Positions 57,445-64,000 of a stretch of 64,000 nt of DNA are shown here, in pieces. The translations under genes and the position numbers were made by a program. Each line of letters starts with the position of its first letter. Position 1 is the first letter of the stretch. Source of the DNA: Alphaproteobacteria bacterium (GTDB lineage Bacteria > Pseudomonadota > Alphaproteobacteria > Rhodobacterales > Rhodobacteraceae). Where the stretch lies: NCBI GenBank assembly GCA_030426685.1, contig JAUHYC010000008.1, positions 1 through 64,000 on the forward strand, in the 5' to 3' direction. Below the pieces are notes generated by a model. It saw only the letters and a list, made by a program, of their open reading frames with translations, searched no databases and was not told the origin of the DNA.

Positions 57445-58557
57445 TTAGTTGGATGCGGCGTTCAGCTTCTCATTTTGCTCGCGCAGTGTGTCCGAGATAA
57501 TTGCGTACCATTCGCCGGATTCGCGCATTTCGATCAGGCCCTTGTTCATCATCGCGATATATTCGCGCGCGAACGGATTGGTGCGATGTGCAAGGAAGCT
57601 CATCGAGGACAAAGTAGAGACATACGGGTTTTCAACGATGTCCGCAGAGGTCAAACCCATGTCTCTCATCGTAGACGCAAACAGATCAACTTCGAATGCC
57701 GCAACATCCGCTGTACCAGTGAGTACGGCATCAAGGCACTCACGAGCCGAGTTGGGCTGAACCACGGTTGTGTTGTCTCGGTTCAGTCCTTGCTCTTCCA
57801 GCACTACCATGCTCCAGCCGGCCATACGGCAAATGGTTGAACCTTCAAGGTCTGAAAAATCCGTAGCTTTTGCGTATTCGCTTTCAGGCAAAGTAAAGAA
57901 GCCGCCGACGATATCGTATACCGGAACGGAAGCAACAAACTGCGTGCAACGGGCTTCAGTCTCTGCAGACCACTCATAAGAGCGGTTGGTGCAATCCGGT
58001 ACGGTCCACGCGATTGAGATATCAAACGCGCCCAGCGGCAACAGCGTGTCCAGATGCGAGCTCCAGTCATCTACAAAGCTGACCGAGAAATCGCGGCTGT
58101 TACCAGCGCGCTGAAGGCTGGTGGTCGCCAGACGTGTCATGATGCCACCGCCGCTCAGCGTTTCCGTTGTAAACGGCTCCCAACCGTTGCCTGCCACCAT
58201 CTTGATCGGTGGCGCATAGACATTTGAACGTTTGACACTCGCCGCACGCTTTTCTTCCGCCGCAATCAGTTCCTGTGCGCTCTGGCCGTTGGGCAGGCTG
58301 CCATCCTCACAAGGAAGGGCTAGAACCAGGCCAGTTTCAAGCGAACCGGGGTTGGTGATTGCATTGCGGTTCGCGTTGAAGATCGGCTGATAGTTCGAGG
58401 TGCCATAGGCGGCGATGGCGATGGTTGCCAACGTGTCACCATCCTGAACGGTATAGTTAGAGCAGGCCTCTTGCGCGGCGGCGGCACCGGCGCTCAGGGC
58501 GGTGAAAGCTGATGCCGACAGTACTGCTTTCTTCAGTTTCTTGTTAATCATGTCCAC
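57445..58557 (-). CDS. LysM domain fused to a periplasmic solute-binding domain (first paralogue)
   Basis: A protein of 370 residues. The signal peptide (residues 1-28) ends AAA-QEA. A LysM domain follows at about 32-82: CSNYTVQDGDTLATIAIAAY then NANRNAITNP, bracketed by two cysteines that could form a disulfide. After a linker of about 30 residues, an SBP_bac_3-like domain covers about 115-360 (VDDWSSHLDTLLPLGAFDIS, STICRMAGWSMVV). LysM binds peptidoglycan or chitin-type glycans and SBP_bac_3 binds small solutes. It is a stand-alone receptor since no permease is nearby. It is the last gene of the operon led by a Ser/Thr kinase, so its role is probably in signalling. Confidence 0.85.
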   Translation of the reverse strand: MDMINKKLKKAVLSASAFTALSAGAAAAQEACSNYTVQDGDTLATIAIAAYGTSNYQPIFNANRNAITNPGSLETGLVLALPCEDGSLPNGQSAQELIAAEEKRAASVKRSNVYAPPIKMVAGNGWEPFTTETLSGGGIMTRLATTSLQRAGNSRDFSVSFVDDWSSHLDTLLPLGAFDISIAWTVPDCTNRSYEWSAETEARCTQFVASVPVYDIVGGFFTLPESEYAKATDFSDLEGSTICRMAGWSMVVLEEQGLNRDNTTVVQPNSARECLDAVLTGTADVAAFEVDLFASTMRDMGLTSADIVENPYVSTLSSMSFLAHRTNPFAREYIAMMNKGLIEMRESGEWYAIISDTLREQNEKLNAASN

Positions 58558-58595
58558 TTCCTCCAGACTTTTGTTTTGTCAGGCCTTAGGGGGCC

Positions 58596-59858
58596 TTAGC
58601 CATTTTCCATTTGATAACGCAGGGCGGTCGACACGATGTCGCGCCATTCGCCCGATTGCTGCATGATTGCCAGGCCCTGGTTGAGCGTCTCAAGAATCGC
58701 TTCCCCATCCGGATTATCCTTGTGGGTCATGACGTTAAGCGACTTGATTGCTGCCAGATTGGGGTTTTCGACGACCTGATGTTCGTAACCCAGGCGCCCA
58801 ATGGCCTCGACGGCCAGATGAGCCTCGATCGCGACGATATCAGCGGCACCGTTCATGACCGCGTGAAAGCAATCGTCGGGCGAGACCGGGCGCATCAGTT
58901 TGATTACAGGTTCATAGAGGCCCACCGCATCCATATGCGACAAGGACCATCCTTCTGGTCGGCAGATTGTTGTGCCCACGAAATCCGCATAGGTCAGAGT
59001 TTCTTCGTAGCCAGAGCCGCCTTTGGCGAAGAACGTATCCACAACTTCGTAGAACGGGTTGGAGAAGTTGTAGGTTTCGCAACGCGTACGGTCGCTTTCG
59101 GACAGGGCCTCGGCTTCTTCGCAATTTGGTCGCGACCATGGGAATGTGGCGTCAAAAGCCAAGGTTGGCATCAACAGGTCCAGATGCGAGGACCAGTCGT
59201 TCACGAACTGGATTTTATAAGGCTGCTCGGGCGCAGCGCGCAGCATCGCGGTCTCGACCAAATCCGTGTAGAGACCGCGGTTTGGCAGCGCCTCATCCGT
59301 GAAGGGTGCGTAGTTTCCGCCTGTGATCAGAAGAAGCTGACGATCGCGGATTTCCGGGCGTTCGCCACCATCCGCATTGCGGATCAGCGCTGCACCTTCC
59401 GCACGCGCGGCTTCGATCTCTTTCTTGGCCTCTGCCTTGGCTGCAATTACGGCATCTTCGCTGGCCTTCTTCGCTTCGGCTTCGGCGGCGGCCACGCGGG
59501 CCTCGGCTTCAGCGATGGCTTTTGCTGCGCGCTCTTCCGCTGCCTTGACCAGTTCTGATGCCATTTCCGCCGCCATGCGACCGGCTTCGGTGTCTGGTAT
59601 TGAAGGCGCGCGGCCAACATCTTCAAGACAAGGGAAAGTCAGTATATCGCCAACTCGAATGACATTGGGGTTCGAACCGATGACATCGCGGTTTGCATCA
59701 TAGATTAGCCGGTAGTCTTCGGTTGCGTAGACCTCGATGGCCAGTTCCCGCAGGCTGTCGCCGCGCTGAATCTCGTAGGTCGAACACGCTTCTTGCGCCG
59801 AGGCCGCCCCTGTTGCGGCCGTAAGAGCCAGGCTGGAAATGATCAGATGGTTTCTCAT
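58596..59858 (-). CDS. LysM domain, coiled coil and periplasmic solute-binding domain (second paralogue)
   Basis: A protein of 420 residues. The signal peptide ends near ASA-QEA (residue 21). LysM lies at about 25-76 (CSTYEIQRGDSLRELAIEVY, DANRDVIGSNP), again between two cysteines. An Ala/Glu/Lys-rich coiled coil spans about 90-165 (EAEARVAAAEAEAKKASEDA). The SBP_bac_3-like domain follows to the end, with FVNDWSSHLDLLMPTLAFDA matching the first paralogue. The coiled coil, absent from the other copy, could reach across the periplasm or mediate oligomers. The two genes are 38 bases apart and arose by duplication. Confidence 0.85.
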   Translation of the reverse strand: MRNHLIISSLALTAATGAASAQEACSTYEIQRGDSLRELAIEVYATEDYRLIYDANRDVIGSNPNVIRVGDILTFPCLEDVGRAPSIPDTEAGRMAAEMASELVKAAEERAAKAIAEAEARVAAAEAEAKKASEDAVIAAKAEAKKEIEAARAEGAALIRNADGGERPEIRDRQLLLITGGNYAPFTDEALPNRGLYTDLVETAMLRAAPEQPYKIQFVNDWSSHLDLLMPTLAFDATFPWSRPNCEEAEALSESDRTRCETYNFSNPFYEVVDTFFAKGGSGYEETLTYADFVGTTICRPEGWSLSHMDAVGLYEPVIKLMRPVSPDDCFHAVMNGAADIVAIEAHLAVEAIGRLGYEHQVVENPNLAAIKSLNVMTHKDNPDGEAILETLNQGLAIMQQSGEWRDIVSTALRYQMENG

Positions 59859-59881
59859 GTTGTCCTGTTTCTCTGACTTGT

Positions 59882-60661
59882 TTATGTCTGCGCCGGTTTG
59901 ACAACGGCGATTGAAATATTGTCCTGATCCGGGTCGGCCTTGGCATGCAACGCTTGCAAAAGCGCATCCGCTATATCACGGGCCGGCGAGTGTGCATGCG
60001 CACCCAGCAGGGCCTTGATCTCGGCATTGCTGAGGTACTGAAGCCCGTCGCTGCCGAGGATCAGAATATCTGCGGGATTCAGCCCCATGGGCTGTTCGGG
60101 ACAATCAACTTTGGGGATCGCCGCACCCATGATCACTGATGTCAGCTGATTGCGATCGGGGTGGGTCTGCGCCTCTTCTTCGGTGAGCAAGCCCTGCGCC
60201 AGTTGCGCGTCGATCTTCGGGGCCATCGAGTGATCCTCGTTGATCTGGGTCAGGGTTCCACCGCGGAAAAGGTATAACGGACTGTCGCCAATCGAGATCC
60301 AGAACAGTTTCTGGTTCATGAACAGGGTGCCCAGCAAGGTTGAACCAAGCTGAAACCCCGTGGTTTCGCCATGGCTCGCCACTTCGGCATTTGCCTGCAT
60401 GGCTGCCATGGGCAGGGCGTCGAGCAGAGCACCCTCGGTCACGTCAGCGTTGTCGAGCTGCGCGTCCAGCGCATTTTGCCAGGCTGAGATTACCAACTCT
60501 GATGCAACCTCGCCCGCATCATGACCGCCCATGCCGTCGGCCACGACGACATATCCCGCGTTTGCCGAGTCAAAGAACCGTGCGGCAATCGCATCTTCCT
60601 GCGTGTCGCGCTGACCCTGGTCCAGGATCAGGGCAATATCATATGCTGGGGTCGCCAGCAT
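59882..60661 (-). CDS. PP2C-family Ser/Thr protein phosphatase
   Basis: A protein of 259 residues, a complete PPM domain. Metal-binding aspartates occur in GQRDTQEDAIAA, VVADGMGGHDAGEVAS, ILILGSDGLQYLS and DPDQDNISIAVV. The conserved Arg for phosphate contact is in the first motif. It is cytosolic and presumably reverses phosphorylation by the kinase encoded two genes upstream. Its start overlaps the stop of the FHA gene by one base, so dosage is coupled to the FHA protein. It has no membrane helix or extra sensor domain. Confidence 0.93.
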   Translation of the reverse strand: MLATPAYDIALILDQGQRDTQEDAIAARFFDSANAGYVVVADGMGGHDAGEVASELVISAWQNALDAQLDNADVTEGALLDALPMAAMQANAEVASHGETTGFQLGSTLLGTLFMNQKLFWISIGDSPLYLFRGGTLTQINEDHSMAPKIDAQLAQGLLTEEEAQTHPDRNQLTSVIMGAAIPKVDCPEQPMGLNPADILILGSDGLQYLSNAEIKALLGAHAHSPARDIADALLQALHAKADPDQDNISIAVVKPAQT

Positions 60662-61653
60662 TAATCGGCATCCCGCCAGTCAAAGCCATCATCGCAGAAA
60701 GCCGTAAAGCGGATCGAGGTTTCGCTGATGCGAATGAGGTCACCGCTGGACAAGGCAAGGGTGCTGAGCACGGGCTTTCCGTTCAGGCGCACCAGGTTGG
60801 CCTTGCCGCCATGGCCCAGATAACATTTTCGATCTTCGGGGTCATAGGCGATCACCGCGTGGTTGCTGCGCGAGATACCGGTATCTCCGAAATCCAGCTG
60901 AATGGCCTGATCATCATTGCGGCCGATCTGCATCAGACCTTCGGTCAACGTGATGCAAGCACCACGGCCCGGACCGGATGTCACGACCAGCCAGCCCACT
61001 GGGTAGGTCTGCTGGGCGGCCTCGGCCTTGGCGACCGGTTCAGCGGTTTCCATGAGGTCCTGAACATGCGTGTCGGCGCGTTCGAAGCCAAGGAAAGTGG
61101 TCTTCACGCGCGAACGACGATCTTCTGCTGGGGCAGGGGCCGCCACAGGTTCAGGTGTGTCCTCCACCGGCGTGGGTTCGAGGGTTTCCGTCACCGGAGC
61201 AGGCTCGGGTTCTGCAACGATTTCCGGCTCAGCCGGGACTTCGGCGATCTCTTCTGGTTCGGGTGTGGCGACCTCTTCCGCGACCGATGCCAGCACGTTC
61301 TCTTCGACCATCTCAACCGTCTCCTCGACAGTCTGGTGAAGAGTTACGATCTGGTCGTCATCCTCAGCTGCCTCGGATGCAGCAACTTCTTCTTCTGCGG
61401 TCTGCGAAGCTTGGACCTCGGCAGGTTGTTCATTTTCGAAATTGGGCATCGAGTCTTCGGGGATCAGTTCGTCGGTATCCTCGTAGCTTTCGGTGGCCAT
61501 ACTGCCACCACCCAGTGCTGCCCGGAGGGCGTTGAAGTCCGCAATCGGTTCTGGTTTCTCGTCCTGTACGGCTTCGGGTTCAGCGGCGGTTTCTTCTTTC
61601 GGCTTGCCGGCACCTTCGAGAAGCCGGCTCAGAGGGCTTTTGTATTTGAACAT
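60661..61653 (-). CDS. FHA-domain protein with long acidic linker
   Basis: A protein of 330 residues. After a short basic start (MFKYKSPLSRLLEGAGKPKE), residues about 20-185 are low-complexity and rich in Glu, Pro, Ala and Thr, with many possible phosphorylation sites. The FHA domain is C-terminal (about 222-320), with the Gly-Arg of MQIGRNDDQA and SRSNHAVIAYD that contact phosphothreonine. It is probably the adaptor or substrate that binds kinase targets. The upstream intergenic gap of 203 bases may hold a second promoter. No membrane segment is evident. Confidence 0.9.
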   Translation of the reverse strand: MFKYKSPLSRLLEGAGKPKEETAAEPEAVQDEKPEPIADFNALRAALGGGSMATESYEDTDELIPEDSMPNFENEQPAEVQASQTAEEEVAASEAAEDDDQIVTLHQTVEETVEMVEENVLASVAEEVATPEPEEIAEVPAEPEIVAEPEPAPVTETLEPTPVEDTPEPVAAPAPAEDRRSRVKTTFLGFERADTHVQDLMETAEPVAKAEAAQQTYPVGWLVVTSGPGRGACITLTEGLMQIGRNDDQAIQLDFGDTGISRSNHAVIAYDPEDRKCYLGHGGKANLVRLNGKPVLSTLALSSGDLIRISETSIRFTAFCDDGFDWRDAD

Positions 61654-61856
61654 GGTGTCGACACCTTCTTGAATTCTGGCGCGGGGTTCATCCCGCGGGG
61701 CTGCTACAAACCACTGCGCAACGCGCGCAGAAGCACCGATGAAAGGAAAACAGAGACACTTGTAACTTCGCGACGGGCCGGTTCCCGACGGGGTGGCGGT
61801 TTTGGCGCCACCCTCAGCACAAACACACTGGCGATTTTCACACGAACCGGATTGAA
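61654..61856. other. Intergenic region between kinase and FHA genes
   Basis: It contains the inverted repeat GGGTGGCG/CGCCACCC (61790-61812, seven-base loop) with no T run. That could be an mRNA stability or processing element within the operon. No open frame of note is present on either strand beyond those antisense to the genes. Confidence 0.5.
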
Positions 61857-64000
61857 CTACTCCTGCGCAAGCTGCATGACCGCAGCGACTTCACCGCCAT
61901 TGCGCAGAACATTCAGGCGCGCTTGGGGCTGATTTTCGGAGACAAGCTGGGCCAGGATGCCATCGAGACTTTCGGGCGTATCCACGGCCGCTCCGGTCTG
62001 TGCTTCGTGCAGCAGGATGTCACCGCGCTTTAGACTTCCAGCCGCTTTCAGGGGAACCTCTGTGACGACGGTCTGCCATCCGGCGTCACCGGCATGGCGC
62101 ACATCAAATGAATATCCGTTCTGCAGGCCGAACATGCGGTAGGCGGGCAGGGCCAACAATCCGTTTTTCGCCCGTGTCTGTCCCAGCGGTCGGTAACGGG
62201 CAGCCACGCGGACATACCCATCGGGATCGACCGTGAAATCATCCAGAACCTGCGCCGCAAGCGAAGCATTGGCCTGGATCGGTTCGCCGTTGAGCGTAAA
62301 GATCGTCGCGCCACGCTCGACCCATTCGCCGATCACAGACATATCCTGACCGGCGTCGACACCGTTGATCGCGATGACGTTGCCGGTTGAGCTGCGGCGC
62401 TTGGATATGGCGAAGGGAATTTCGATGTCCCAATGGCCAAACGCCACCTGATCCTGTACCAGATTCACTGGCTCCGGCGCTACTTCAATTGGTACTGAAA
62501 CCGGAGCAACAGCAACCTCCTCTTCCACCGTGGCGACAGGCGCTTCAACGTCTGCAGGTGCATCTGTTACGGCGGCATCTTCCAGCGCTGTTTGCGTCTG
62601 CTCGACAGGTTGTTCTTGCGCTGCTTCTGGTTCCGGTGCCAAAGCGGGTTCGGCCGTTTGCGGCTCTGATGCGGCTTCGGCGGTCTGCTCGACCGGTTCC
62701 GGTTCAGCTGTTGCGGGCGCCGGAGCGGCCGGAGCCTGTGCTGTAACCGGTGTCGCCTCGGGTGACGCTCGATCACCCGACATTACGAAATACCCTCCGG
62801 TGGCGAGTGCGGCGACAACCACCACTGCCCCGGCAATCAATTTTCCGCTGCCACCCGAGCCGCTTTTCACGATGGTGTCGACAGCTGCGACGCCTTCATC
62901 TTGAGGCACAAATTTGGCCAGTTCGTCTTCGGTTTTTTCTCCGTTACCGAGCGTCAGATCCGAATTTCCAGCCAATAGGGCGGTCACGACCGCTTCGGCG
63001 TTTTCGCTTTCGGCCTTGATGCGTTCTTTTTCCGCCTGTTCGTCCTTGCGGTCCATGCCAACGATGACCGAGACCGGACGATAGGCAAACGTATCGAACA
63101 TGACACCCGGTCCGCGGAACATGCGCAACCAGTCCAGAGCTGATTGCAGGCGGTCGGTCGCGTGGACTTCCATCGCCTTGTCGATCGCTTCCAGGAACCC
63201 GTCAGGGTAGCCTTTGAAACGACCTGCAAGCGGCGAATAGGGGTCTTCCTGGCCGTTGTTGAATGCATTCAGACGCGATTGGCCATCGATGGGACGCTCG
63301 CCACTGATGGAGTGGTAGAGCGTGGCCGCCAGCACATAGAGGTCGCTGCTCGGGCCCTGATCAGCGCCACGAACGTAGAATTCATGCGGAGAATATCCAT
63401 CCTTGATCACGCGCAGCGTCAGCAGGGCAGCTGATTTGTTTGCGGCCTGTTCCCGCGCCGCGCCAAAATCGATCAGGATCGGTTCGCCATTCTCATCGAT
63501 CAGAATGTTATCGGGCGAGATATCGCGATGCAGCATTCCACTCTGGTGGATAAAGGACACCGCCGACAGCATCTTCTCGGTGACCTGAACGATAAAGTCC
63601 GGTCCGCTCTTGTTGTCGGGAGTCTCGACATAATCCAGCAGATCGCATCCCCGGATCAAATCCATTGCGATATAGGCGGTGTTGTTGTCCTCGAATACCT
63701 GATGCACGTCGACGATATTGGGATGTACCAGCCGCGCATGGTTGCGGGCTTCCTGGATGAACAGGTCAATAATCGCGCGCAGATCGTCCTTGTGATCTGG
63801 ATTGGCAGGCTCAACCAGATCGCCATTCCGCTGGCAGAGCGCACCTGGATAGCATTCCTTGATGACAACATCCCGGTCCAGGCTATCGCGTGCGAGATAG
63901 GTAATTCCAAAACCGCCGTTGCTCAGAAAGCGGAGGATTTCATACTGACCGCGCAACAGCTTTGCGCCGGGTTGCAGCCCGTCTATCTGTGGTTCGTCGT
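61857..64000 (-). CDS. Transmembrane Ser/Thr protein kinase with periplasmic C-terminal domain, 5' end outside window
   Basis: The frame stays open to the window edge: upstream of LLRGQYEILRF it reads DEPQIDGLQPGAK, resembling the usual lead-in of such kinases, so the true start lies beyond 64000. Within the visible part the glycine loop is FLSNGGFGITYLA, the ATP Lys is in VVIKECYPG, the catalytic loop is HRDISPDN and the metal motif is DFGAARE, all intact. One membrane helix (GAVVVVAALATGGYFVMSG, about 62780-62840) is followed by an Ala/Pro/Glu-rich linker of about 110 residues and a periplasmic domain of about 200 residues ending in a PDZ-like segment. It heads the FHA/PP2C/LysM operon. Confidence 0.9.
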   Translation of the reverse strand, partial: DEPQIDGLQPGAKLLRGQYEILRFLSNGGFGITYLARDSLDRDVVIKECYPGALCQRNGDLVEPANPDHKDDLRAIIDLFIQEARNHARLVHPNIVDVHQVFEDNNTAYIAMDLIRGCDLLDYVETPDNKSGPDFIVQVTEKMLSAVSFIHQSGMLHRDISPDNILIDENGEPILIDFGAAREQAANKSAALLTLRVIKDGYSPHEFYVRGADQGPSSDLYVLAATLYHSISGERPIDGQSRLNAFNNGQEDPYSPLAGRFKGYPDGFLEAIDKAMEVHATDRLQSALDWLRMFRGPGVMFDTFAYRPVSVIVGMDRKDEQAEKERIKAESENAEAVVTALLAGNSDLTLGNGEKTEDELAKFVPQDEGVAAVDTIVKSGSGGSGKLIAGAVVVVAALATGGYFVMSGDRASPEATPVTAQAPAAPAPATAEPEPVEQTAEAASEPQTAEPALAPEPEAAQEQPVEQTQTALEDAAVTDAPADVEAPVATVEEEVAVAPVSVPIEVAPEPVNLVQDQVAFGHWDIEIPFAISKRRSSTGNVIAINGVDAGQDMSVIGEWVERGATIFTLNGEPIQANASLAAQVLDDFTVDPDGYVRVAARYRPLGQTRAKNGLLALPAYRMFGLQNGYSFDVRHAGDAGWQTVVTEVPLKAAGSLKRGDILLHEAQTGAAVDTPESLDGILAQLVSENQPQARLNVLRNGGEVAAVMQLAQE

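Noticed and set aside
57279-57500. A plus-strand frame of 73 codons
   Set aside because: It crosses the operon terminator and runs antisense into the LysM gene; no ribosome site.
60340-61932. A 530-codon open frame on the plus strand
   Set aside because: It is antisense to the PP2C and FHA genes; the FHA low-complexity tract produces long open antisense frames.

Overview
The window looks like the chromosome (or a large replicon) of a marine alphaproteobacterium of the Roseobacter group (Rhodobacterales). The evidence is the combination of 2-aminoethylphosphonate (AEP) catabolism, a dimethylglycine-dehydrogenase-like/MttB-like methylamine cluster, a BCCT osmolyte carrier, monomeric isocitrate dehydrogenase, many solute ABC transporters and moderately high GC coding sequence with very GC-rich third positions. 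No rRNA, tRNA, CRISPR array, phage or intact insertion sequence was recognised.

Layout. 1-2.4 kb: the last 36 codons of a phosphonoacetaldehyde dehydrogenase (phnY) copy, then a PLP enzyme that best fits PbfA, and an EamA transporter. 2.4-8.6 kb: a LysR regulator divergent from a DMGDH-like/MttB-like/DpkA-like catabolic operon. 8.6-10.8 kb: a gene-poor stretch with an MBL-fold lactonase-like gene, a decayed aminotransferase and an XRE-cupin regulator. 11.0-17.4 kb: UbiX and UbiD divergent from UbiT, UbiU, UbiV, NnrS and a DUF2478 protein, with an FNR-type box between them. This is an oxygen-independent ubiquinone and nitric-oxide/denitrification-related cluster. 17.6-31.1 kb: a large metallopeptidase-like protein, a BCCT transporter, a membrane adenylate cyclase, a LysR/GST/flavoprotein locus and a cis/trans fatty-acid isomerase. 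31.3-33.7 kb: an unusual membrane protein joining a glycosyltransferase-like domain to an alginate-lyase domain. 33.8-40.9 kb: a complete peptide/nickel-type ABC importer with two binding proteins. 40.9-43.6 kb: a polar-amino-acid-type ABC importer and an AhpD-like protein. 43.8-48.7 kb: LysR plus phnW-phnA-phnY, the full AEP to acetate route. 48.8-57.0 kb: Tex, a DUF4173-like membrane protein with a two-component system, and icd. 57.4 kb to the end: a minus-strand operon of Ser/Thr kinase, FHA protein, PP2C phosphatase and two LysM-solute-binding-domain proteins.

Two points stand out. First, bases 1-127 are exactly repeated at 48593-48719, so the window is bracketed by two phnY 3' ends about 48.6 kb apart. 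One leads into pbfA and the other into a terminator, which implies two phn loci in direct orientation. Second, the kinase/FHA/PP2C/LysM-binding-protein operon at the right end has the parts of a transmembrane Ser/Thr phosphorylation pathway, with envelope proteins that could report on peptidoglycan and a small solute. It is the best candidate here for an undescribed system. The kinase reading frame runs off the right edge of the window.
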